Assembly: GCF_001644645.1 (NCBI RefSeq)
Contig: NZ_CP011390.1
Location: 4,274,001-4,338,000, forward strand
Direction of reading: 5' to 3'
DNA length: 64,000 nucleotides
DNA from: Flavisolibacter tropicus
Lineage (GTDB): Bacteria > Bacteroidota > Bacteroidia > Chitinophagales > Chitinophagaceae
In this document: in pieces, positions 1 through 8,280 of the stretch
Position numbering within the stretch: the stretch's first letter is position 1
How the letters are laid out: the number at the start of each line of letters is the position of its first letter
Program-made: the position numbers and the translations under genes
Notes under the pieces: model-generated
What the model was told of the DNA's origin: nothing
Seen by the model: the letters and a program-made list of their open reading frames with translations, nothing else
Database searches by the model: none

Positions 1-52
1 CTGTAACCTGTAACTATATGGCTCTAATGGGTGATGCCGCCAATGGGTGCCG

Positions 53-991
53 TTAAGGTTTCCGGAAGTATTTTTTAATGATAATATCCTGGAAGGGATC
101 GGGGTTAGTTTCCGGTAATCCATGGCCAGCATTGGTAAAAAGGAATAAGTCTTTTTTGGGTGCAACTACTTTATTGAAATAATCTTTTGTAACGGAGGAA
201 TTGGTATTATAATCTTTTGCACCAGCAAAAAAATAGACAGGACAATTAATAGTTGGCAGGCTTTCAAAACGATTGATGTCGCTTGATCGGGACCAGACAT
301 CGAACCAGGTAACTGCCCATGCCTCCACAAAACTTTTTCTCAAGCTAAGACGCACTAGTTTTTGCCCGTCATGTTTAAACAGCCATTTCCGGTGATAATA
401 TAATTGCTCCGCATTTTCAAAAGGGATCTTCACCTGTGCCAATTCTTTGCGGGCTTTTTTACCCATAGTTTCCTTGAGCATAGCCAGCGAAATACTATCG
501 CTTCTGAATTGGTCAATCACCGGGCTAATGGCTATATAGGCATACAGCAACTCGGGGTATTTATCGGCTATATAAAAGCCTAATCCTGACCCCCAGGAAT
601 ACCCCGCCAGGTAAAGCTTTGGTTTTTGAAACTTGTGCAGTAAAGAATCTATGAGATCGTGTGTATCATTATAAAACAAGGGGAGTGTTAATGGCTGTGG
701 TGATTTATTGAGCTTGAGTGTTTCACCTGTTTCCCGCTGATCCCATTGAATCACTACAAAATACTGTTGCAGCTTACTGCTGATGCGATCGTTTTTTTGC
801 AACAGGGAACTACCCGGTCCCCCATGCAAAAAAAGAAGAATCGGTTTTGAATCATCTTTACCCTTTATCTTAATGTATTGCTTAATGCTGCCTATAGTAA
901 CGATCTGATTGGTATCAATAGGCTGTTGACTACGCGCCTGGATAGTAATAAAGGTTGCCAACAAAAAGAGTTTCAGATAGACAGTCGACAT
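53..991 (-). CDS. Secreted alpha/beta hydrolase, proline iminopeptidase-like
   Basis: The 312-residue protein starts with a hydrophobic signal segment (residues 5-20) and is probably exported. It shows HGGPG at residues 56-60, typical of the prolyl aminopeptidase branch of alpha/beta hydrolases. The nucleophile elbow is GYSWG with Ser132, and likely triad partners are Asp260 (GAKDY) and His290 (NAGHG). The family removes N-terminal residues such as proline from peptides, but the substrate cannot be told from sequence. It is a single gene, divergent from the lipoprotein gene at 1169. The family call is firm and the substrate is open. Confidence 0.85.
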   Translation of the reverse strand: MSTVYLKLFLLATFITIQARSQQPIDTNQIVTIGSIKQYIKIKGKDDSKPILLFLHGGPGSSLLQKNDRISSKLQQYFVVIQWDQRETGETLKLNKSPQPLTLPLFYNDTHDLIDSLLHKFQKPKLYLAGYSWGSGLGFYIADKYPELLYAYIAISPVIDQFRSDSISLAMLKETMGKKARKELAQVKIPFENAEQLYYHRKWLFKHDGQKLVRLSLRKSFVEAWAVTWFDVWSRSSDINRFESLPTINCPVYFFAGAKDYNTNSSVTKDYFNKVVAPKKDLFLFTNAGHGLPETNPDPFQDIIIKKYFRKP

Positions 992-1138
992 GAATCAACA
1001 ATTAAGTTAATGTAATTTACTAAACCAGAACAAATTTTTGATAAAGCGCTACAGGAATCAGCTTTAGAGATTAAGCACTTGTATATTGTACTTTTCATTA
1101 GCCTTATTGCATGGTATTGTTTTATGAAAGCCACTTAA

Positions 1139-1146
1139 TATATTTG
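1139..1146 (+). promoter_or_regulatory. Bacteroidota-type -7 promoter box
   Basis: The octamer TATATTTG fits the TAnnTTTG -7 consensus read by the Bacteroidota housekeeping sigma factor. It lies 22 bases before the ATG at 1169, giving a short 5' leader. No clear -33 TTG element was found at the usual distance. Confidence 0.45.
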
Positions 1147-1168
1147 TTTAACCATTCTAACTGCTCTT

Positions 1169-2104
1169 ATGAAACGCGCTTTTTCTGTTTTATTGCTTCT
1201 TATTTCTTGTACTGTTTTATTATCCAACTGTAAAAAAGATAAAGAGGATATTAATACTGATGAAGTACGGCTCCAAGCTGTTGAAACAAAGCAAAGTAAC
1301 GGAGACATACACAAGCTCTTTTTTGATTATGATGCCAACGGCCGAATAATTAAAATAAGATCAGGCAGAAATAATGAAACACCAACCACTAACTTTATTA
1401 TTACGTATTCAGGTAACGAGATATTGATACCCGTTACTGTCTCGGATGATGAATTAAATACCATAAAAGACACCATACGGCTATTGCTGAATGCTGACCA
1501 ACAAGTAATTAAAAGAATGTATCATGGTTTTCATGAGTTTAAGGCACCCACTTTCACCCCCCAACGTACTAACATCTACGATACCACCACATACTCATAT
1601 GATGCGGCTGGACTGGTAAAACAAGAGACTCACGGCGGCTTAGATACTTCATGGTATAATCCAGGTGTAGAAACAATTATGGTATCGCGGACAGCGGGAT
1701 TTACGAATTATTCTATAAAGGACGGTAATATCATAAGCACTAAAAAAGAAGTAACGTCTTCAGGTTACGCCAAACAAGGGGGAATTGTGAGTACGGGCAA
1801 AAGCAGCAACGAGACCACTCACGCATTTGAGTATGCAAAAGCCTATCCCAATAAAATAGATTTTAAGAATGCAGCTATTTTAAATGAGTTACAGCTGGTC
1901 TTTCCACCAATAAATAAGAATCTGCGTAATGTACCCGAAAAGATATTGGTTACTGATATAACGAAAAATGGTAATGGAAACATTACTTCATCAAATAGTT
2001 TTACCATTAATCAGGAATTGAGCTACAATAAGTATGGCTTCGTTAATATACGATTTGATCCAGCATCACCTACGTTGAAGACAACTTACGTTTATAACAA
2101 ATAA
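1169..2104 (+). CDS. Lipoprotein with YD-like repeats, function unknown
   Basis: The 311-residue protein has a lipoprotein signal with lipobox LLSNC (Cys21), followed by a charged KKDKED linker. Two stretches, FDYDANGRI near residue 51 and YSYDAAGLV near 144, resemble the short repeats of Bacteroidota cell-surface DUF4595/YD-type proteins. It probably sits in the outer membrane or faces the periplasm. It stands alone, with a TAnnTTTG box just upstream. The lipoprotein call is secure; the function is not known. Confidence 0.8.
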   Translation: MKRAFSVLLLLISCTVLLSNCKKDKEDINTDEVRLQAVETKQSNGDIHKLFFDYDANGRIIKIRSGRNNETPTTNFIITYSGNEILIPVTVSDDELNTIKDTIRLLLNADQQVIKRMYHGFHEFKAPTFTPQRTNIYDTTTYSYDAAGLVKQETHGGLDTSWYNPGVETIMVSRTAGFTNYSIKDGNIISTKKEVTSSGYAKQGGIVSTGKSSNETTHAFEYAKAYPNKIDFKNAAILNELQLVFPPINKNLRNVPEKILVTDITKNGNGNITSSNSFTINQELSYNKYGFVNIRFDPASPTLKTTYVYNK

Positions 2105-2260
2105 TCGGAGCACTGTTACAAGTAGGTGACAGCTTGTAGGTATAAACGCTCTGCCTTCGACAAGCGCAGGATACCAAGGGGCGATATGGATGGCGGACTG
2201 ATGCAGAACAAAAGAATGAAACCTGAAACAAGAAACGTGAAATTTCTTCCTACTATATCG

Positions 2261-3190
2261 TCAATGACTTGTCTTCTCTAACTCTATAGTACTATGATGG
2301 ATGTCGTGGTGTTCCAGTTCGTGTTTGATATTGGCAATCACATCTAGTTTTTGGTCGAATGATAATTGTTCATCAATAACAACATGGGCGGTCAGGGCGT
2401 TTTCAGTGGTACTTAATGACCATACATGCACATGTTGAACCTGTTTTACATAAGGCACGCTGGTAATGATCTTTTTAATGGCATCTAACTCTATACCCTC
2501 TGGCACGGCATCGATGGTCATTTTAAAGCTATCGCGTAATAAGCCCCAGGTACTTACAAGAATAACAATCATGATGACAATACCAATGGCGGGGTCAAGC
2601 CAATACAACTGGGTGTAAGAGATAACGACCCCTGCTATTACAACGCCCAGCGATACCAGCGCATCGGCTAACAAATGCAAATAAGCCGCTTTTGAATTGA
2701 GCTCATGCTTTTGTTTAAAGAAGAGAAACGCGGTTATACCATTGATTAAGATGCCAAGAGCTGCTACCCAGGCAATAACGCCTCCCGAAACCACTTCTGG
2801 GTGAAGCAGGCGGGTAAAGGATTCAAATCCTAAAACGCCAACGGCCACTAATAAGGTAACGGCGTTAGCAAGAGCTGCTAACACCGTTGTTTTTTTGAAG
2901 CCATAAGTGTATACAGCATTGGATGGTCTCTTCGCTATCCAGAAAGCTACAAGAGAAACAACTAGGCTAGCTACATCGCTTAAATTATGCCCGGCGTCCG
3001 TAAGCAAGGCCATAGAGTTATAAGCAATGCCGGCAATGGCCTCGGCCAGCACAAAAGCCAGGTTCAGGCCAATGCCTATCAAAAACACATTCTTATTCTC
3101 TTTGTTGATGGCTACGGCATGAGAATGACCATGAGCATGTTGATGCGAATGTTCGTTTGCTTCTTCTATTTGATGATTCCCCGTGCTCAT
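2261..3190 (-). CDS. Cation diffusion facilitator, zinc/cobalt efflux
   Basis: The 309-residue inner-membrane protein begins with a His-rich tract (residues 6-27), a likely metal-binding tail. It then has the six-helix CDF fold, with LTDAGHNLSD in TM2 and HLLADALVS in TM5 supplying the His/Asp residues of the transport site. The C-terminal third is the cytoplasmic dimer domain (PEGIEL..., HVHVWSL). CDF proteins of the CzcD/ZitB type expel Zn2+, Co2+ or Cd2+ against protons. It follows the TonB-dependent receptor on the same strand after 142 bp, which suggests a shared role in metal balance. The metal itself is not determined. Confidence 0.93.
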   Translation of the reverse strand: MSTGNHQIEEANEHSHQHAHGHSHAVAINKENKNVFLIGIGLNLAFVLAEAIAGIAYNSMALLTDAGHNLSDVASLVVSLVAFWIAKRPSNAVYTYGFKKTTVLAALANAVTLLVAVGVLGFESFTRLLHPEVVSGGVIAWVAALGILINGITAFLFFKQKHELNSKAAYLHLLADALVSLGVVIAGVVISYTQLYWLDPAIGIVIMIVILVSTWGLLRDSFKMTIDAVPEGIELDAIKKIITSVPYVKQVQHVHVWSLSTTENALTAHVVIDEQLSFDQKLDVIANIKHELEHHDIHHSTIELEKTSH

Positions 3191-3249
3191 AGCATTCTCT
3201 TTTTATTTACTAGGCATACGCTGTTCTGTATTTTAAGAAAGCCCCTTCG

Positions 3250-3270
3250 TTGCATCGCAATCTATTGCAA
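3250..3270. promoter_or_regulatory. Candidate operator upstream of the CDF gene
   Basis: This stretch holds a perfect short palindrome, GCAAT-ct-ATTGC, flanked by TTGCA and TGCAA. It lies about 60 bases before the CDF start codon. Position and symmetry fit a binding site for a metal-responsive repressor, but no regulator gene is nearby and the motif was not tested against other promoters. Confidence 0.3.
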
Positions 3271-3332
3271 TTGGTAAGCCATACTGTAAAGTTGGTAAGT
3301 TGGTTTTATAGCTTCAATTACTTCGTTCATCA

Positions 3333-5510
3333 TCAGAACTTTAGTTTAATACCTCCGTTGATTACAAATCCTTCTGTATGAGTCCAGATCTCGTCAAACG
3401 TTGGGCTCAGGTGAGAGCCGTTGACCACGTTCTTATACGTGCTTTGCCTTGTATCAGTAAAGTTTTCCAGGTTGATAAATAAGGAGAACCGACTAAAGAT
3501 CTTTTCTGCCATAAAACCAAACACTGAAAAGCCTGGTGTTCGTGTGCCATCACTCAAATACTGCCTTCCTGTAAAGTAGCCTTCCAGGCCTAATTTAATA
3601 ACATCCTCCTTCTCGTAAATCAAGGCTGTGTTTAGTTTGTCTTTGGGTACTAATGGCAGGAACTGGTTGCCATACAGGTATTTTGCTTTTGTATCGGTAA
3701 ATGTATAACCCAGGAAAAGCTTGAAGTTTTCTTTATAAATGAATTTGGCATTGGTCTCAAAACCGGCACTTCGTACAGGTTCAGTCCTATTGACAAACCG
3801 GTAATGGTCAGTAGCAACATCATCTAAAACCAACGGCTTGTCAATCCAGGTATAAAAGAACATATGGTTAAACGTAAAAGCAAGGTCCTCTCCAATAGGG
3901 GAGCGAAAGTTTATGTCAGCCGTACCGCCATAACTCTTTTCGGATTTTACATTATTTAATTGTTCAACGTTCTGGTATTGTATGGTTTCAGTTTCTTCTG
4001 TAAAGAGCGTGGGCGTTTTATAGCCCATACCGGCGCCAATTCTTGATGACCATTTCGAACTGTATTTTACTAATAACGAAACCCTTGGTAAGGCAAACAC
4101 TTCAGTATTGGTGTAAAGACTATTCCTATAATTGGCCACGTCCACTCTTAGCCCGCTCTCTAGTTTTATTCTGTCAGATGCATCCCAGGTGTGTTGGCCA
4201 TACAGTCCGCCGGTGGTTGCTGTATTGTCACGGTTGTTCTGGCTCTTATCTTTTTCGTTGAACAAATTGTAGCCAAACGTACCACCTAGAACTAGCGCGT
4301 GTTCGTTGGCATTGGTAATGAAAGAAACATCAGTGTACGAGTTGTACTCAACGCCGGCAAAGGTGTAGGCTGGGATGTTGATCTCTCTATCAAATACACT
4401 GAAGCTTTGTTTGGCTACCAAACGCTTGTTGTTACCAAGCTTCATATCCACTTCTGCAGTGCTGATGTTGCGCAATGTTTTATTCTTTTCAACATATTGA
4501 TGTGCGGCATCTGCACCGCTTTTGATGACCTGTATATCGCCACCGGTTCGTTGGCCCGATGTCAAACTGTTGCCAATGGTAATAGTGGATCTGGAACTGG
4601 GGTAGATGAAAAGTTTTGGATGAATGGTGAACTCTTTGGATTCGGGGACTTCTGTAAAATCATCCTTATCTACATCGTACGTATTAGACTTATTGTAAAG
4701 AGCCAGTACGGTATAGCCCAACTTCTTTCCACGTGCGGAAGCAAAGCCTCCCACATTGCTTTGGCCAATATTAGATTGGTTGAGTACAAAGCTGTACTCG
4801 GGTTTTGCTTTTGGTGTTTTGGAGATGAAGTTGACAACACCGGCTATGGCCCCACCGCCATAAAGAGGAGAAGCGGGACCCTTGATGATCTCCACCTGCG
4901 CTAGGTCAAGAGGAGGTATTTCCAATACACTGAGTCCGCTGGAAAAATTACCAAAATTGGCGAATCCATCTTTTAAGAGTTGGGTGTATCGGCCATCTAA
5001 ACCTTGAATGCGAATGCTGGCGTTGCCAGAAGTGGCAGATGTTTGTTGTACCCGTATGCCCGTACTTTCATTGAGTAACATGGCCACATTTCCTGGTCGC
5101 ATATTGCTCTTTTCATCAATTTCTTCCAGCTCAATAGTTTCAACGCGAGTAGGAACATTGGCAATCGTTCGACTGGTGCGGGTAGACTGCACCACCACTT
5201 CATCCATTTCGTGTGAGCTGCTTTCCAGTTCAATCTCCAAAGTATCCGAGCTATAAGGAATAGTGATCGTTTCTTCTTTTTCTTCATAACCTACTGCCGA
5301 AATAATCAATGTATAGCGGCCATTAGAGGGAAACGCAATGGACATTGTACCGGTGGTATCAGTTGTATAGCCTTTTGTTGTGCCTTTGAGCAATACGCTG
5401 GCAGTAAGTGAGGTTTTATTTTCAGAGCCTGTTATTTTAATAATAAGGTTTTGTTGTGCTTTGCTTATAATGCTGATGCTGGTAAATAATAATAGAATAA
5501 ATAGTCGCAT
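3333..5510 (-). CDS. TonB-dependent outer-membrane receptor, probably metal-linked
   Basis: The 725-residue receptor has a signal peptide (about residues 1-18), a carboxypeptidase-regulatory-like beta-sandwich domain (about 20-95), a plug domain (about 115-230, with IRIQGLDGRY and IEIIKGPASPLYGGGAIAGVVNF) and a C-terminal 22-strand barrel ending in a hydrophobic/aromatic GGIKLKF. Length is normal for this subfamily. It imports a ligand across the outer membrane using TonB energy. The upstream Cys-rich protein and downstream CDF exporter point to a metal or metal complex, though the ligand is inferred from neighbours only. Confidence 0.92.
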   Translation of the reverse strand: MRLFILLLFTSISIISKAQQNLIIKITGSENKTSLTASVLLKGTTKGYTTDTTGTMSIAFPSNGRYTLIISAVGYEEKEETITIPYSSDTLEIELESSSHEMDEVVVQSTRTSRTIANVPTRVETIELEEIDEKSNMRPGNVAMLLNESTGIRVQQTSATSGNASIRIQGLDGRYTQLLKDGFANFGNFSSGLSVLEIPPLDLAQVEIIKGPASPLYGGGAIAGVVNFISKTPKAKPEYSFVLNQSNIGQSNVGGFASARGKKLGYTVLALYNKSNTYDVDKDDFTEVPESKEFTIHPKLFIYPSSRSTITIGNSLTSGQRTGGDIQVIKSGADAAHQYVEKNKTLRNISTAEVDMKLGNNKRLVAKQSFSVFDREINIPAYTFAGVEYNSYTDVSFITNANEHALVLGGTFGYNLFNEKDKSQNNRDNTATTGGLYGQHTWDASDRIKLESGLRVDVANYRNSLYTNTEVFALPRVSLLVKYSSKWSSRIGAGMGYKTPTLFTEETETIQYQNVEQLNNVKSEKSYGGTADINFRSPIGEDLAFTFNHMFFYTWIDKPLVLDDVATDHYRFVNRTEPVRSAGFETNAKFIYKENFKLFLGYTFTDTKAKYLYGNQFLPLVPKDKLNTALIYEKEDVIKLGLEGYFTGRQYLSDGTRTPGFSVFGFMAEKIFSRFSLFINLENFTDTRQSTYKNVVNGSHLSPTFDEIWTHTEGFVINGGIKLKF

Positions 5511-5581
5511 GACCTGCTAAATATCTTTCGTGAATAAATTAAAATAAGGGTTTGCCCAGCAAACCAAAAATGGATCAGGGA

Positions 5582-5896
5582 TTAACAGGAGCGCGGAGGT
5601 TGCCAAAACGAAGAGAAGTAGCTGGGAAGTTGAAAGGTCACAGTACCTTGATGGTGAATGGTTAGTTCCTTATAGGGCTCGGCCAGCTGTATAGGTGTTG
5701 CCAATGCTACAAATCCGGGACAGGTAGTGCAAGCAAAAAAAGGCGAGCAAGCGCCCTCGTTTGTATGCTTCTCCCGGTTGGTAGTGGTGGCTTGCTGCTC
5801 TATACAACAGTCATCTACACTACAACAGGGTATAAATGTGCCTGCAGTAATAATGAGAAGTAGTATGATGGTCAGCCATTTGTTCATTCGCTGCAA
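5582..5896 (-). CDS. Small Cys-rich secreted protein, DUF6660-like
   Basis: The 104-residue protein has a signal peptide (residues 6-22) and then clusters of cysteines: CCSVDDCC near residue 24 and CSPFFACTTC near residue 51. It ends in a WQPPRSC tail. This layout resembles the DUF6660 proteins that precede TonB-dependent receptors in Bacteroidota, recalled from memory and not searched. It is on the same strand as the receptor gene, 71 bp upstream of it, so both are probably co-transcribed. Metal binding by the Cys pairs is a reasonable inference. Confidence 0.7.
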   Translation of the reverse strand: MQRMNKWLTIILLLIITAGTFIPCCSVDDCCIEQQATTTNREKHTNEGACSPFFACTTCPGFVALATPIQLAEPYKELTIHHQGTVTFQLPSYFSSFWQPPRSC

Positions 5897-5969
5897 AGGT
5901 AGAAAGGTCGACCAGCTCTAAAAAATCAATGTTTATAGCAAAGTTGCAGAGGGCAGATGATAAAGTACA

Positions 5970-6027
5970 GATGACAGAGGGCAGTTGACAGTGCTCTACT
6001 ATCACCTGTCAACCATCCTCTGTCATC
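5970..6027. repeat. Long imperfect inverted repeat
   Basis: The arms GATGACAGAGG and CCTCTGTCATC pair perfectly, and inside them TTGACAG pairs with CTGTCAA, leaving only small internal loops. A partial direct copy of the left arm (GCAGAGGGCAGATGA) lies just upstream at about 5946. No T-run follows, so a terminator is less likely than a dispersed repeat remnant. It sits between divergent genes. Confidence 0.6.
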
Positions 6028-6134
6028 AAATAAGCGAACTGAATATTTTAAACGGGTAATATTCTTATTTTACAGCTGTACGATCTTTATAAACTTTTTC
6101 TTAAGTAAACCATGAGTATTACCTGCTTGAATAA

Positions 6135-6821
6135 ATGAAACGCCCTATGCTGTATCCATTAAGCCGTAAAGCTATTTTCCAGGCCTCTTCCCTTGCCGAT
6201 ACCTTTGTCGCATATATGCAGCAAGGTTATGCGCAGGACCTGGACATGAACGAGCCACAGGAACGGTCATTATTGAAGAAATACTATGATCATCTCCAGC
6301 CGTTTCAGCCGCTTGATCCGCCGCTGGATAATGACATGATGGTACTGGCGTTTCCCGCAAGTAACCAGCAAGACTTTTTTGGTCAAATGCCAGTGGCTAT
6401 GGCGCAGTTGTTTAAGGCCCTTGGAACCAAGGAGCTGTACATTGTTGATTTTCTAAAGACGAGCCTGAATGAGTTTCCCTTTGAAACCTATGGTAAGCGC
6501 AATAAGCTTAAACAGCTTCTGGGATGGAATCTCCATTATGATGGCTTTCAATTATCTGCAGACGACTTAAGCGTTGTACTGCCTCTTTTTTATTTCTCTG
6601 GCATCTATGCGCGCCCCGTTATTGCTCTTGTCGCTGATGGTGAAGTACCGTTGGTACTAAGGCTTTGCAAGGATGGTAATTTTCATTGTAACTACCAGCA
6701 GTTACGCAAAGACCGTATTACTACAGCAGCCAGTGCAGCAGGCTTCCTGACTGGTGATGTTTATATTTGTTGGGAATACAGTGTACAAAGCCTGCCGCTT
6801 AAAGCGCCACAAGAATTTTGA
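6135..6821 (+). CDS. Hypothetical cytoplasmic protein
   Basis: The 228-residue protein has no signal peptide or membrane segment. I do not recognise the family. It has an N-terminal helical region (about 1-70), then alternating hydrophobic strands (MMVLAFPAS, ELYIVDFL, VVLPLFYFSG, VIALVADG) suggesting an alpha/beta fold. The ATG follows an AT-rich leader with no obvious Shine-Dalgarno site. It is 78 bp upstream of the beta-propeller lipoprotein on the same strand, and that gene has its own promoter box. Confidence 0.75.
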   Translation: MKRPMLYPLSRKAIFQASSLADTFVAYMQQGYAQDLDMNEPQERSLLKKYYDHLQPFQPLDPPLDNDMMVLAFPASNQQDFFGQMPVAMAQLFKALGTKELYIVDFLKTSLNEFPFETYGKRNKLKQLLGWNLHYDGFQLSADDLSVVLPLFYFSGIYARPVIALVADGEVPLVLRLCKDGNFHCNYQQLRKDRITTAASAAGFLTGDVYICWEYSVQSLPLKAPQEF

Positions 6822-6885
6822 AGCCAGGCAACTGTGGGCTGTTGTCTGGCGTCTATGGACTAACTTACTATCTCACTATAGACAT

Positions 6886-6893
6886 TATATTTG
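6886..6893 (+). promoter_or_regulatory. Bacteroidota-type -7 promoter box, possibly leaderless transcript
   Basis: TATATTTG matches TAnnTTTG exactly and ends six bases before the ATG at 6900. With the usual spacing, transcription would start at or next to the start codon, so the mRNA may be leaderless. A -33 element is not evident. Confidence 0.5.
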
Positions 6894-6899
6894 TTTTCT

Positions 6900-7922
6900 A
6901 TGAAATTAAAGACTACTGCGCGCTTGCTGTCCGTCTCTTTGATGGCCCTGCTATTAACTCAATCGGCCTGTACCCAATCGGCTGCCTGGAAAGGCAAACT
7001 GGTGCATGGCTTTTCGGGAAGTGTGAATGTGTTTGACTTTGCCACTAAAACGGATAAGGCTGTTTTTAAAGATGGCTCTCAACCCTATGTAGCCAAGGAC
7101 GGTGATATCTTTTTCCTGAGTGAGGCGTTTCCCAAAAGAAACGTCCTTATACGCAAGAGCACACCCACCTTTAGCCAGTTTAAAGATGTACTGGATATGT
7201 CCAGTGATAACCCCGAATATAAAGATGCGTTAGCCAACTATAGCGTGATCAATGGTACGGGCATTTCGGCGATCTTAAGCCGTATGCAAGATCCAAAGGT
7301 GTCGCCAGATGGTAAATATGTATCGGTTACCATTTTCGGTTATCGCGACCAGGCATTTAAAAACAACTGTGTAGCGGTGTTTGATCGTGCCTCTCAAAAG
7401 CTGGTTGCCAAGTTTGATAATAAGTACTATGGCAACTGGACACCCGATGGCCGCCTGGTGATGAGCGGTTCACACAAAACAGAAAGCACTGATGGTAGTC
7501 CCATTCACTCTAAAGAGCCGGGTATCTTTATCACTGATAATTCTTTGGGCAACGTAAAACGTATTGATCCTGAGCTGGACGATCCCGCTCCTTATCATGC
7601 TACGGTTAGCCCTGATGGTAAACGTGTAGCCTTTATCATGAACAACCACGTGTGGGCTATGAACATTGATGGCAGCAACCTGAAGCAACTGACTGATGTA
7701 GACCGCGATAATGTGGAAACCTATCCTGCGTGGTCGCCCGATGGAAAGTTTGTAGCCTGCTGGGCTTACAAAACCTTTGAGCGCTCCTACTATACCGCCA
7801 TTGCTATTGTATCTTCCAACACTGCCAAGCCAATAGCGCTTTCCGATAAAGCAGCCGTATGGCCTAAGGATACCCGTGGTTATCGTGTAAGCGGTGGAAA
7901 TGGGCAGTTTTCGTGGCGTTGA
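6900..7922 (+). CDS. Lipoprotein with PD40/TolB-like beta-propeller
   Basis: The 340-residue protein carries a signal peptide with lipobox LTQSAC, so it is probably a periplasm-facing lipoprotein. The body shows repeated propeller blades with the PDG signature: VSPDGKYVSV, WTPDGRLVMS, VSPDGKRVAF and WSPDGKFVAC, as in PD40/TolB-type repeats. Such propellers bind peptides or other proteins. The ATG at 6900 is preferred over the in-frame TTG at 6891, which lies inside the promoter box. Downstream is a convergent repeat region. Confidence 0.85.
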   Translation: MKLKTTARLLSVSLMALLLTQSACTQSAAWKGKLVHGFSGSVNVFDFATKTDKAVFKDGSQPYVAKDGDIFFLSEAFPKRNVLIRKSTPTFSQFKDVLDMSSDNPEYKDALANYSVINGTGISAILSRMQDPKVSPDGKYVSVTIFGYRDQAFKNNCVAVFDRASQKLVAKFDNKYYGNWTPDGRLVMSGSHKTESTDGSPIHSKEPGIFITDNSLGNVKRIDPELDDPAPYHATVSPDGKRVAFIMNNHVWAMNIDGSNLKQLTDVDRDNVETYPAWSPDGKFVACWAYKTFERSYYTAIAIVSSNTAKPIALSDKAAVWPKDTRGYRVSGGNGQFSWR

Positions 7923-7929
7923 GATAGTG

Positions 7930-8175
7930 GGTGGTGAGTGGGAGAAGCTGCACGCTGCACGCAGAGCGCGCCAAGGCGCGGAGAGAGAGGAACCACGAAG
8001 ACACAAAGGCACGAAGGGGCACAGAGAAAAGGAGGGAAGGAGAAGGAAGATTAGCTGATGAAGGAGAAGAATATTGAACAAGGAACAAGGAATGATGAAG
8101 GAAGAAGCGGAGTGAAATGTTCAATGCTCAATAAGCAGTGATTAATAATCAATAATTATTGAGTATTAAAGAGGA
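7930..8175. repeat. Composite intergenic repeat, copy 1
   Basis: Right after a stop codon come modules that recur elsewhere in the window. They are a GCTGCACGC element, a CGCAGAG/GCGCGGAGAG element, a CACAGAGAAAAGGAG element and a GAATATTGAACAAGGAACAA element. The GCACTCC hairpin at 8180 completes the unit. The gap between the convergent neighbours is entirely this repeat. No convincing gene is present; frames here give low-complexity peptides. Confidence 0.7.
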
Positions 8176-8179
8176 CTAT

Positions 8180-8220
8180 AAATAAAAAAGCACTCCTTTA
8201 GTAGGAGTGCTTTTTTATTT
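8180..8220. terminator. Bidirectional terminator hairpin, GCACTCC family
   Basis: A perfect 17-bp stem with core GCACTCC/GGAGTGC and a 7-base loop is flanked by A- and T-runs. It can end transcription from both the propeller gene on the plus strand and the repeat-protein gene on the minus strand. Confidence 0.85.
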
Positions 8221-8280
8221 AATGCTGTTGATCTTTTGTGCGTGGGCCTTCTCCTCTTTAGGGATTGGGGTGTGCAAGAT

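Noticed and set aside
5727..5921. Frames on the plus strand across the Cys-rich protein gene
   Set aside because: The minus-strand reading has a signal peptide, ordered Cys pairs and the right neighbour; the plus frames do not.
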